From the NCBI GenBank assembly GCA_964502095.1, contig CAZCUF010000003.1, positions 124,001 to 188,000 on the forward strand: a stretch of DNA of 64,000 nt. The letters are read 5' to 3'. Origin of the DNA: JACPVF01 sp964502095. GTDB taxonomy: Bacteria > Chloroflexota > Anaerolineae > Anaerolineales > Villigracilaceae. The position numbers and the translations under genes are program-made. Position 1 is the stretch's first letter; the number at the start of each line of letters is the position of its first letter. Shown here one piece after another: positions 17,253-24,841 of the stretch. The notes under the pieces were generated by a model. That model made no database searches, was not told where the DNA came from, and saw only the letters and a list, made by a program, of their open reading frames with translations.

Positions 17253-17843
17253 ATGTCTAATTCAGCGCCTCAACCCAATCAAACTCTCCCGTATCGAATG
17301 CGCGGACAATTGCTCTCCGCCCCGGAGTTGGCTTTGTATCGTGCGTTGTTGACCATGGTCGAGAAACGTTATGTGATCTGCCCCAAGGTGGCCCTCAACG
17401 ATATTTTTTCGGTTGCGCGCCCCAACGAAAACGTCCATTATTTCAACAAGATTTTTCGCAAACACGTGGATTTTCTACTCTGCAATCCTCGCGACATGAG
17501 TCCCGCGTTTGGAATCGAACTGGTCAAACCGATCGCCAAAACAGAAACGCGCGCTGCCGATCAATTCATGGAAGATCTGTTCCTGAGCGCGGGGATTCCG
17601 CTGGTGCATGTTTCCTCGGCCGGCGAATATCAGATTCAGGATTTGGTTAATCTATTTCAAATTGCAGTGCTGAAGGCGAAGACTTCCGATGCGAAAACCC
17701 ATGAACCGGATTCTGTGCCGATGTGCCCGGTCTGCGGCAAAATGATGGTCCTGCGAATCCACCGCAACGGGTCGCAGACTGGGGTAAAGTATTATGGATG
17801 CATGGATAACCCACATTGCCCGGGGGTTGTGGAGATCGGTTGA
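17253..17843 (+). CDS. DUF2726 protein with a topoisomerase-type zinc ribbon
   Basis: A 196-residue two-domain protein. Residues about 20-125 match DUF2726 (LLSAPELALYRALLTMV at its start), a predicted nuclease-related fold often fused to other nucleic-acid domains. Residues 152-196 form a zinc finger of the topoisomerase I C-terminal type, CPVCGKMMVLR then YYGCMDNPHCPG, with four Cys for one zinc. A nucleic-acid role is likely but unproven. It has its own promoter and is convergent with the next gene. Confidence 0.8.
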   Translation: MSNSAPQPNQTLPYRMRGQLLSAPELALYRALLTMVEKRYVICPKVALNDIFSVARPNENVHYFNKIFRKHVDFLLCNPRDMSPAFGIELVKPIAKTETRAADQFMEDLFLSAGIPLVHVSSAGEYQIQDLVNLFQIAVLKAKTSDAKTHEPDSVPMCPVCGKMMVLRIHRNGSQTGVKYYGCMDNPHCPGVVEIG

Positions 17844-17852
17844 ATCGATCTT

Positions 17853-18755
17853 TCAATAATGTCTCTGTAACTCGGAGGCATATTTCGCGCCGATTGTTTC
17901 CTTGTTCTGCTTCAGCCAATCCTTGAATAACGTTTTGCCAAGCGGCGGTTCTTTGGAAACGAGCAAGCCAGCCATCAATCCATCTACTTCTTCGGGGGTG
18001 AGGATCACATCCTTCACAAACAGACTCAAAAACTGAGCGGCAAACAAAGCAAAGCGGGGAGGGGCGGAGATTAACCGCCGCTTCGCGCCGATTGTTTCGC
18101 CGATCATTGTCACCATTTCCCTGAACGTGTATGCGTCGGGGCCGACCGCGTCCGTGACATAGTTATCCTTGCGGTAGACTCCTTCCACGGCGAGATCGGC
18201 CAGGTCTTCGATATAAACAGGCTGGATTCCGTATGATCCATCGCCGGGAATGAAGAAGAATGGCAACCGCCTCAGCAGGAAGGCGATGTTGTTAATCAGA
18301 ATATCTTCCCCGCCGCCTACCAACACGGTGGGACGCAGGATGGCATACGATAGCCCCGAGTCGATCACTGCTTTTTCATTGGCCGCCTTGCCCCAATAAT
18401 ACGGAAGATGCGAATCGGCAGAGGGGTTGGCAATGCTGATATGCACGATCCGCTTCACCCCCGCGGCTTTGGCGGCATGGACCAGCTTACGCGTGTTCTC
18501 CACGGCGCGAGGCTGGGTGTTCTTTCCCCGGTCGAATCGTACCCAATACGTGTTGACCAGTACCTCCGCGCCTTGCAGAGATTCGCTCATACCCGCTTCG
18601 TCGAAATCCAGCGGATAAACTTTAACCTGTCCGCTGAATGGGTCGGGACGGTTCGGATGTCCCGTCAATGTGATCACTTCTTCGCCGCGCTCCAAAAGCC
18701 GCCTGGCGATATATTTGCCCGAGTAACTGAATGCGCCCGTCACTGCGATTTTCAT
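17853..18755 (-). CDS. NAD(P)-binding epimerase/NmrA-like protein
   Basis: A 300-residue atypical short-chain dehydrogenase. The N-terminal dinucleotide-binding motif is VTGAFSYSGKYIARRL, and YYWGKAANEKAV (about 121-132) has the Tyr-x3-Lys pair. It resembles the NDUFA9/NmrA-like group, some of which sense redox state or help assemble respiratory complexes. Its start overlaps the regulator gene by 4 nt, so it is probably the regulator's main target. Confidence 0.8.
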   Translation of the reverse strand: MKIAVTGAFSYSGKYIARRLLERGEEVITLTGHPNRPDPFSGQVKVYPLDFDEAGMSESLQGAEVLVNTYWVRFDRGKNTQPRAVENTRKLVHAAKAAGVKRIVHISIANPSADSHLPYYWGKAANEKAVIDSGLSYAILRPTVLVGGGEDILINNIAFLLRRLPFFFIPGDGSYGIQPVYIEDLADLAVEGVYRKDNYVTDAVGPDAYTFREMVTMIGETIGAKRRLISAPPRFALFAAQFLSLFVKDVILTPEEVDGLMAGLLVSKEPPLGKTLFKDWLKQNKETIGAKYASELQRHY

Positions 18756-19282
18756 TTCAACACTCCTAGAATCTTTTGAACGTTTTTGAATCCGAGACTC
18801 TCCAGCCGGGTGACCGCGCGCGTAAGGCTGTCAATGGCGTCGAAGAAATCCTGCAATGCCCGGACGCGTTCCTGCACGAATTGCCACTCCGCGTCTTTCT
18901 GCGACTTTGCGCCTGCTTCCAGTTCGACGAGCGTTTCCCGCACCGACTGTATGGCGCGGTCGAATTCGCTGTTCTGCCGTTCCTTCAGAATCGAACGGAT
19001 GGCCTGATAGAAATCCGTTTCCGCTTCGTAATAATCTTTGCGGTCTGCCAGCCGGGTGGAGCGGTGAACCAGGCCCATGCGCGCCAGTCCGCGAATTTCC
19101 GTGCTGACCGCGCCCTTGGTAAGGCCGGTCTGCGCGACGATTTCGTCCAGCGAAAGCGGGGCGGGGGAGAGATACAACACGCCGAAGATGGCGCCCATCC
19201 CTTTGGGAAAACCCCAGAAGCGGCTGATGTGACTCAGCCCCTCGGCAAAACCCTTTTTGATCTGATCGAGATTTCGGGTCAT
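18752..19282 (-). CDS. GbsR/MarR-type transcriptional regulator
   Basis: A 176-residue protein with a winged helix-turn-helix at about 35-85 (LSLDEIVAQTGLTKGAVSTEIRGLARMGLV) and a C-terminal helical dimerisation segment. The N-terminal arrangement FAEGLSHISRFWGFPKGMG is characteristic of the GbsR subfamily, otherwise known for osmolyte-linked repression. A large dyad overlaps its promoter, so autoregulation is likely. The ligand is unknown. Confidence 0.85.
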   Translation of the reverse strand: MTRNLDQIKKGFAEGLSHISRFWGFPKGMGAIFGVLYLSPAPLSLDEIVAQTGLTKGAVSTEIRGLARMGLVHRSTRLADRKDYYEAETDFYQAIRSILKERQNSEFDRAIQSVRETLVELEAGAKSQKDAEWQFVQERVRALQDFFDAIDSLTRAVTRLESLGFKNVQKILGVLK

Positions 19283-19287
19283 CTGGT

Positions 19288-19346
19288 TATATACTCCATT
19301 TAGTATTTACTAAACGTAGTATATACAAGAAAACGGAAAAAGTCAA
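19288..19346 (-). promoter_or_regulatory. Promoter with nested operator dyad for the GbsR-type regulator
   Basis: On the minus strand TTGACT (19341-19346), a 17-nt spacer and TATACT (19318-19323). Two inverted repeats share one centre (19306.5): outer 8-bp arms 19288-19295/19318-19325 and inner 6-bp arms 19299-19304/19309-19314. The dyad covers the -10 and the start-point, an ideal site for self-repression. Confidence 0.85.
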
Positions 19347-19372
19347 GAGCTGATGTCCCGTTTTCTTTGCGA

Positions 19373-19933
19373 TTATTTCACGGAGAGGGCTTGCAGGAGG
19401 TCGGTGTTGCTCAGGTTCGGAGAAAGCTTGTGATAATCCGGGATGGAGAAGCTCACATAGCGTTGATCGGCGGAAGATTTGAAGAGCAGAGTCACGCGCC
19501 CGGGTTGTGGACCAGCTAACTGGTCGGGAGGGATGCGGTCGATCGCGGTCATGGTCTGTTTGATCCAGTTGCCAAGATCATCCGCATTGTTCAGATCATC
19601 CACTTGCACGCTCACCGAGAAATCGGTTTCCATGGCGGAGAAATCGGCATGGCCATCCTCGTAAACGCAATTTTCGCCGTATGCTTGTGCGTTCGCTTCG
19701 GCTGTCGGTTGAATCTGGCGGATGGATTCCTGAATCTGGGCAGAGAGATCGGGGAGCGGTTTGTATGCCCAAACATAATAACAATTCCCCGCCGGCGAGG
19801 ACGTTGGGAGTTCAGTGGCGGGAATTGGCGCTTCGGTTGGGCTGGCAATGGATTCGGTGATGGCGAACGAGCAGGCGCTCGCAGAAAACAGAAGCGCCAT
19901 CAATGTCAGCCAGTTCAATCGTTTCTGAATCAC
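19373..19933 (-). CDS. Lipoprotein, unknown function
   Basis: A 186-residue protein with a lipoprotein signal (LTLMALLFSASAC, lipidated Cys at about 21) and a short Pro/Thr-rich linker (about 31-48). The globular part starts with NCYYVWAYKPLPDLSAQIQ. It begins with GTG at 19933. The minus-strand TACAAT at 19940-19945 is only 6 nt upstream, so the message is probably leaderless. I recognise no domain family. The protein should be anchored outside the membrane. Confidence 0.75.
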   Translation of the reverse strand: MIQKRLNWLTLMALLFSASACSFAITESIASPTEAPIPATELPTSSPAGNCYYVWAYKPLPDLSAQIQESIRQIQPTAEANAQAYGENCVYEDGHADFSAMETDFSVSVQVDDLNNADDLGNWIKQTMTAIDRIPPDQLAGPQPGRVTLLFKSSADQRYVSFSIPDYHKLSPNLSNTDLLQALSVK

Positions 19934-19997
19934 GTTTGTATTGTACCTGATTCGATGTGACGGCTCACGTAAAAAATTCAGTGTTACGCTGGAGGCT

Positions 19998-21191
19998 TTA
20001 TTTCTTCAATAAGTCCGCGACGGCGGTTGCCATTAACGCGGCGGCACGCGGCAGGGCTCTTTCATCCACATCGAATTTTGGGTGATGATGCCCGTAATCG
20101 AGGCCCTTTTCGTGATTGGCCGAACCGACAAAGAAAAAACAACCCGGCACGCGTTCGAGCAGGAAGGCCATGTCTTCTGCGCCCATGGTGGTGTATGGAT
20201 CGGTATTCAAATTGGATTCAGGCAATACGCGCCGCGCCGACTCTTGAACCTGCCGGGCGATACTTTCATTATTGATGACGGCTGGCGTTACGCGTTTGAC
20301 TTCCAGTTCGAGGCGGCAGTTCATTGCCTCGGCTACGCCGCGCACAACTTCATCGAAGCGCTTCACCACAAGTTCGCGCACGCTGGGTTCGTATGTTCGG
20401 ATTGTGCCTTCCAGCGTCACTTCCGGTGGAATGACGTTGAAAGCCGTTCCGCCGTGGATTGTAGTCACGCTGACCACCGCAGTGTGCAGGGGATTTACGT
20501 TGCGCGCGACGATGGTTTGCACGGCTGTGATGATTTGCGCGGCGGCAATGATTGGGTCGGTTGTAGTGTGCGGCGCGGCGGCATGCCCGCCTTTGCCGCT
20601 GATGCGAATCTGGAATTGTTCGGCTCCAGCCATCACCGGGCCGCCGCTTACGCCCAGCCAGCCGAGCGGTTTCTCGTTCCATAGATGCAGGCCGAGCGTG
20701 TATTCGGGTTTGGGATCGTCGAGCACGCCGTCGCGAATCATCATTTGTGCGCCGCCCAGGCCCTCATCGCCGGTCATCTCTTCGGCGGGTTGGAAGATGA
20801 ATTTAACGGTACCAGCCAATTCACCGCGATGAGCGTCGAGCATTTTGGCAACGGTCAAGCCAATGGCCGTATGTCCATCGTGGCCGCAGGCATGCATCAC
20901 GCCGCGATTCTGTGAGGCGTATTCCGCGCCGGTTTCTTCCACAATGGGCAGGGCGTCCATGTCGAAGCGGATCATCACAGTAGGTCCCGGCTGGGCGCCT
21001 TCCATCAAAGCGACAATGCCGGTCTTACCGATGCCCTTGGTCACTTCCAGGCCGAGCGCTTCCAGTTCTTTCGCGACGATTCCGCCGGTGCGGACCTCGC
21101 GGAAGCCCAGTTCAGGGTGCATGTGAAAATCGCGCCGCATGGATTGTGTGTAGGAGAAAAGTTCCTGGGCTTCGCTGAGAAAGTCTGTCAT
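19998..21191 (-). CDS. M20-family amidohydrolase (N-acyl-amino-acid type)
   Basis: A 397-residue metallopeptidase of the M20D group, which removes acyl groups from amino acids. Metal-binding motifs are MRRDFHMHPELGF, MHACGHDGHTA with Cys/His ligands, and a C-terminal GAEDMAFLLERVPGCFFFVG. The family uses two divalent metals. It is encoded 33 nt after the PIG-L gene and probably shares its transcript. The true substrate cannot be read from the sequence. Confidence 0.9.
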   Translation of the reverse strand: MTDFLSEAQELFSYTQSMRRDFHMHPELGFREVRTGGIVAKELEALGLEVTKGIGKTGIVALMEGAQPGPTVMIRFDMDALPIVEETGAEYASQNRGVMHACGHDGHTAIGLTVAKMLDAHRGELAGTVKFIFQPAEEMTGDEGLGGAQMMIRDGVLDDPKPEYTLGLHLWNEKPLGWLGVSGGPVMAGAEQFQIRISGKGGHAAAPHTTTDPIIAAAQIITAVQTIVARNVNPLHTAVVSVTTIHGGTAFNVIPPEVTLEGTIRTYEPSVRELVVKRFDEVVRGVAEAMNCRLELEVKRVTPAVINNESIARQVQESARRVLPESNLNTDPYTTMGAEDMAFLLERVPGCFFFVGSANHEKGLDYGHHHPKFDVDERALPRAAALMATAVADLLKK

Positions 21192-21224
21192 GAAAGGCCT
21201 CGGTCGTTCGGTGAAATTATTGCA

Positions 21225-21965
21225 TTAATCATATTTGACGACGCGAAATTTTTCCTCGAAGCGCGGGTTGGCGTCGGTGGTATCTTCAGTGTGACGCGTG
21301 CTCATGCGCTTCTTGAATTCTTCCGGATCGCCGATCTGCGTTTTATGTTGCAACAAGGCTTCCAGTTTGATGGGCCAGGTCCCGGTCACATTCATGATCG
21401 TGTTGGGCTGGCTAGTGAGCGAACACCAGACTTCCTTCGGCATGTGAGGCTCGAGCCCTTCGTCGAGCAGTTCGGGAAAATAGGTTTTATTGCCCGCGGC
21501 CGGGAAAACTGCGTCAATGGTCACCTGACCGGCGGCGCGATGATCGGGATGATTGATGCCATAGCCTGCAAATAAATTTTGCGGATCGCAGGTAACTAAA
21601 ATATCCGGCTTGAATTTGCGGATGGCGCGCACGACTTCGCGGCGCAGTTCCAGATCCGGGACGAGGTAGCCGTCGGGGCGTTCCAGCCAGTGAACGGCCT
21701 GCGCGCCGATCACATCGGCGGCGGCTTGTTGTTCGGTATGCCGGATGGCGCACAGCGCGTCGGGCGTGAGATCTGCGGGCGAGGAATCGTTAAAGCCTTT
21801 GTCGCCGCAAGTCAATAGAAAATAGGTGATCTTGTGACCGGCGCGCGCCCAAAAGGCCAGCGTCCCGCCGCAAAAGAATTCAGGATCGTCGGGATGGGCA
21901 AGTATCAGAAGGATGCTTTTTGGGGAATCCCAAATACCGGGGAGGGGAGAAGAGTCGCTTGTCAT
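21225..21965 (-). CDS. PIG-L (LmbE) family deacetylase
   Basis: A 246-residue zinc-dependent N-deacetylase. The signature AHPDDPEFFCGGTLAFWARAG (about 24-44) provides zinc ligands and the general-base Asp, and INHPDHRAAGQV the third ligand. Relatives deacetylate GlcNAc-containing compounds such as in bacillithiol or mycothiol synthesis, or lipid-linked sugars. No thiol-biosynthesis partner is visible here. It precedes the M20 amidohydrolase on the same strand. Confidence 0.88.
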   Translation of the reverse strand: MTSDSSPLPGIWDSPKSILLILAHPDDPEFFCGGTLAFWARAGHKITYFLLTCGDKGFNDSSPADLTPDALCAIRHTEQQAAADVIGAQAVHWLERPDGYLVPDLELRREVVRAIRKFKPDILVTCDPQNLFAGYGINHPDHRAAGQVTIDAVFPAAGNKTYFPELLDEGLEPHMPKEVWCSLTSQPNTIMNVTGTWPIKLEALLQHKTQIGDPEEFKKRMSTRHTEDTTDANPRFEEKFRVVKYD

Positions 21966-22007
21966 GGAATCAGCTTTCGGGGTCGGAATGATGCGTACAA
22001 ATCAAGC

Positions 22008-22034
22008 GGGAATCGACGGTGCGAGTCGATTCCC
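22008..22034 (-). terminator. Hairpin downstream of ricT
   Basis: A perfect 10-bp stem (22008-22017 with 22025-22034) and a 7-nt loop lie 10 nt beyond the end of the ricT gene. The tail on the minus strand is only moderately T-rich (CTTGATTTGT). Confidence 0.6.
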
Positions 22035-22044
22035 GATGCGGTCG

Positions 22045-22965
22045 TTATGAAGCTCTGGCTTTACCGCAGGTGCATCCGCCGTTATTGTGACGGTCGCAGG
22101 GCGCGGCGGATTTACGCCGCAGGGCTTCGAGTTCGTCCCAGGGCTGGAGTTCGTCGCGTTCGAAGGTGAACCATTGCGGACGCGCCTCGCCCTCGGCTTC
22201 AACTGCCACCACCACTTTATTGGAGAGCGGCATCACGTCCATTACCTTGCCTTCGCCTTTGGGCGTGATCACGCGTTTGTTGCGTTTGGGCAATTGCTTG
22301 CGCGCTTCCACGTATTGCTCATATTCGTAGATGAGGCAACAGCGCAGTCGGCCGCACATGCCGGTGATCTCGGAGGGTGTGAGCGAGATGCCCTGCTCTT
22401 TGGCCATCTTGATGGAGATGGGACTGAAGTCGGTCAGAAACTTGGAACAACAGCGGGTTTCGATACCGCAGGCGCCCATGCCGCCGATCAGCTTCGCCAC
22501 ATCGCGCGGACCGATCTGCCGCATTTCGATCTGCGATTCGGGATACAGTTTTTGCATGTCTTTCTTCAGCGATTTGAGATCCACCTTTTCGTCGGTGTCG
22601 GTGCTGAAGAGGAAGGCGAGGCGCGAACCGTTGAAGTTATATTCAGCCGCCGCGATCTTGATCTGTTTCAGTTCGAGCTCGGCGGCGCGGGCGCGGCAGT
22701 TGATCATGGCTTCGGTCTGTTTGGACTGCCAGGATTGCTGGAGCAACAGGTCGCGCGGCGTGGCGCGGCGCTCCACGGATTTCCATCCGCCTTCCGGAAC
22801 AGGAGGCAGTTCCTCCAGTTTTTGAACAACTTCGCCGAGATGCTTGCCGCGGGCTGTATCCACAATGACACGTTCCCCGAGAATCACATCCGGCACGGTG
22901 GATGAATCGAAGTGATAGATTTTTCCGATTTTGGTAAAACGGACACCTATAATAGTTGGTTGCAT
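22045..22965 (-). CDS. ricT: RicT (YaaT/PSP1-domain) protein
   Basis: A 306-residue member of the PSP1 C-terminal family. Conserved Cys-rich motifs are GIETRCCSKFLTDFSPISIK (about 163-182) and GMCGRLRCCLIYEYE (about 199-213). In Bacillus RicT joins RicA and RicF in an Fe-S-bearing complex that affects RNase Y and competence/sporulation signalling. Those partners are not in this window. The C-terminus adds a second Cys cluster (CDRHNNGGCTCGK) that could bind metal. Start at 22965 has TATAAT 7 nt upstream, so it is probably leaderless. Confidence 0.88.
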   Translation of the reverse strand: MQPTIIGVRFTKIGKIYHFDSSTVPDVILGERVIVDTARGKHLGEVVQKLEELPPVPEGGWKSVERRATPRDLLLQQSWQSKQTEAMINCRARAAELELKQIKIAAAEYNFNGSRLAFLFSTDTDEKVDLKSLKKDMQKLYPESQIEMRQIGPRDVAKLIGGMGACGIETRCCSKFLTDFSPISIKMAKEQGISLTPSEITGMCGRLRCCLIYEYEQYVEARKQLPKRNKRVITPKGEGKVMDVMPLSNKVVVAVEAEGEARPQWFTFERDELQPWDELEALRRKSAAPCDRHNNGGCTCGKARAS

Positions 22966-22972
22966 GGCGATA

Positions 22973-22978
22973 ATTATA
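22973..22978 (-). promoter_or_regulatory. -10 hexamer of ricT, leaderless layout
   Basis: Minus-strand TATAAT separated by 7 nt from the ATG at 22965. No Shine-Dalgarno fits between them. Confidence 0.6.
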
Positions 22979-23016
22979 CCGTAAGGACGGGATGGAAAAA
23001 CATGAGCGTTTAAATC

Positions 23017-23050
23017 AATCAGCCTGACGGAATCCGCCGTCAGGCTGATT
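23017..23050 (-). terminator. Terminator of the iscX-nuo-mrp operon
   Basis: A perfect 14-bp stem (23017-23030 with 23037-23050) and a 6-nt loop, 22 nt after the mrp stop. The tail GATTTAAAC is weakly U-rich. Confidence 0.7.
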
Positions 23051-23071
23051 TCAATTCACCGGTCTCTTTCG

Positions 23072-24151
23072 CTACTCGACGATATTGATCGGCATTTCGT
23101 TCTTCCCGCTCAACGCGGCAACGCTGATCTGCGCGGCGATCTTTTGCGCGATCTCAGTCAGCGCTTTGGCCACAGGCGATTCGGGATTGGCCGCCACAAT
23201 AGGCTTGCCGCTGTCGCCGCTGATGCGCACATTCGGGTCAATGGGCACCTGTCCCAGAAAAAGCGTTTCAGTGGCCTGTGCCAGTTGCTGTCCGCCGCCC
23301 GAACCGAAGATGTCCATGCGACTGCCATCGGGCAGGTCGAGGTAGGACATGTTCTCGATAATGCCGAGGATGGGTACTTCCAACTGGCGGAACATGTTCA
23401 GCCCGCGGCTGGCATCTTCGAGCGAAACGAGTTGCGGAAGCGTCACGATCACCGCGCCGCTGAGGGGCAGGGCTTGTGCCAGCGAGAGCGCCGCGTCGCC
23501 TGTGCCGGGCGGCAGGTCCACGATCAGATAGTCAAGCTCATCCCATATCACATCGCCGAGAAATTGACGGATCGCCGAGTTGAGCATCGGCCCGCGCCAG
23601 ATCAAGGGCTGGCCCGGTTTGACGAGCAGTCCCATCGAGATCATTTTCAGACCGTAGGCCTGCGCGGGGACAAGTTTGTTGCCCATCGGCTGAGGGAGTC
23701 TCTCCACGCCGAGCATGGTGGGGACGTTTGGACCGTAAATGTCCGCATCCATCAAGCCGACGCGCGCTCCGCTTTTAGCGAGGGCCACCGCGATATTGAC
23801 GGCCACTGTTGATTTGCCGACGCCGCCTTTGCCGGAGCCTACTGCAATGGCGTTGCGAATCGGCATGTTGACCAGCCCGCGCATGCGGCCATCGTTGGGC
23901 ACATTCGAATTGAATTTGAGATCGACCGATTTAACGCCCGGTACTGACAGCACGGCTTGCTTGGTTTCCTTTTCGATCTGTCCGCGTAACGGGCAGGCTG
24001 GTGTGGTGAGCATGACGGTAAGAGAGACTTTGTCGCCATTAATTTCAAGATCGTGCACCATGTTGAGGGTGACGAGGTCCTTGTGCAGTTCGGGTTCCTG
24101 CACTTTACTGAGTGCGGCCAGAATGGCCTCTTTCGTGATTGATTCAGTCAT
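23072..24151 (-). CDS. mrp: Mrp/ApbC-family P-loop ATPase without the CxxC motif
   Basis: A 359-residue protein: an N-terminal DUF59/MIP18 domain (residues 1-80, with Cys in TTPACPLRGQ) followed by a ParA-like ATPase with the deviant Walker A GSGKGGVGKST (about 105-115) and IVDLPPGTGD. Mrp proteins load Fe-S clusters onto target enzymes. The usual bridging CxxC after the ENMS motif is absent: the segment reads ENMSYLDLPDGSRMDIFGSG. It closes the nuo operon, 65 nt after nuoI, which fits a role in Complex I maturation. Confidence 0.9.
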   Translation of the reverse strand: MTESITKEAILAALSKVQEPELHKDLVTLNMVHDLEINGDKVSLTVMLTTPACPLRGQIEKETKQAVLSVPGVKSVDLKFNSNVPNDGRMRGLVNMPIRNAIAVGSGKGGVGKSTVAVNIAVALAKSGARVGLMDADIYGPNVPTMLGVERLPQPMGNKLVPAQAYGLKMISMGLLVKPGQPLIWRGPMLNSAIRQFLGDVIWDELDYLIVDLPPGTGDAALSLAQALPLSGAVIVTLPQLVSLEDASRGLNMFRQLEVPILGIIENMSYLDLPDGSRMDIFGSGGGQQLAQATETLFLGQVPIDPNVRISGDSGKPIVAANPESPVAKALTEIAQKIAAQISVAALSGKNEMPINIVE

Positions 24152-24216
24152 TATGCTCTTTCTGTTTTATCTAAATCGCAAAGGATCATTGATATTTGCC
24201 CTTTGCGGTGAATCGT

Positions 24217-24831
24217 TTATTGCGATGCGGCCGCGGCTTTGGCGGCTTTCGCGGCTTCCTTCGCCAGGCGCTCGTCTTCGTTATACTTGTAGTTGAGCGG
24301 ACGAATCTCTTTGTAATACGAGGCCGGCTTGAGCAGTTTCTCCATATTGTAAACGTTACGATTGTACGAAGCGATCTCGAAATCGTGATCCATGATGATC
24401 GCGTCGAACGGGCAGTACTCGGCGCAGAGGCCGCAGTTCATGCAAATATCTGCGTCGATGAAGAACTCGGTCGGTTCGGGAATCGGGCGTCCGGTCTGCG
24501 GATCGTTGGAGCGCACAATCCAGATACATTGCGGCGGGCAGACCTTGGGGCAAATTCCGCACGAAGTACAGCGGATTTCCTTCTTTCCATCGGGGCCTTC
24601 ATCGTAAACCAGAAACGGAATGTAGCGCGCTTCCTCGGGCAGGATCAGTTTTTCTTCCGGATATTGAATCGTGAAGATGCCGCGCGTCCTTTTACTGGAG
24701 CGATGCCTGATGCCTTCCTCCGAGTGGTAACGCTGTTTGCCGCTCAGCCACCAGTGAATGTCATCGAGATAGGTCTCCCAGTAACGCTTGAGGGTAACGC
24801 CCAGTCCTTTGAGAATGCCTTTACCGTACAT
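24217..24831 (-). CDS. nuoI: NADH-quinone oxidoreductase subunit I
   Basis: A 204-residue peripheral-arm subunit with two 4Fe-4S motifs, CTSCGICPKVCP (about 88-99) and CMNCGLCAEYCP (about 132-143), which form clusters N6a and N6b passing electrons toward NuoB. The C-terminal 40 residues are an extra charged tail (NYKYNEDERLAKEAAKAAKA). An AGGAG sits upstream of the ATG at 24831, and the gene begins 10 nt after nuoCD. Confidence 0.95.
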   Translation of the reverse strand: MYGKGILKGLGVTLKRYWETYLDDIHWWLSGKQRYHSEEGIRHRSSKRTRGIFTIQYPEEKLILPEEARYIPFLVYDEGPDGKKEIRCTSCGICPKVCPPQCIWIVRSNDPQTGRPIPEPTEFFIDADICMNCGLCAEYCPFDAIIMDHDFEIASYNRNVYNMEKLLKPASYYKEIRPLNYKYNEDERLAKEAAKAAKAAAASQ

Positions 24832-24841
24832 TCTGATGCTC

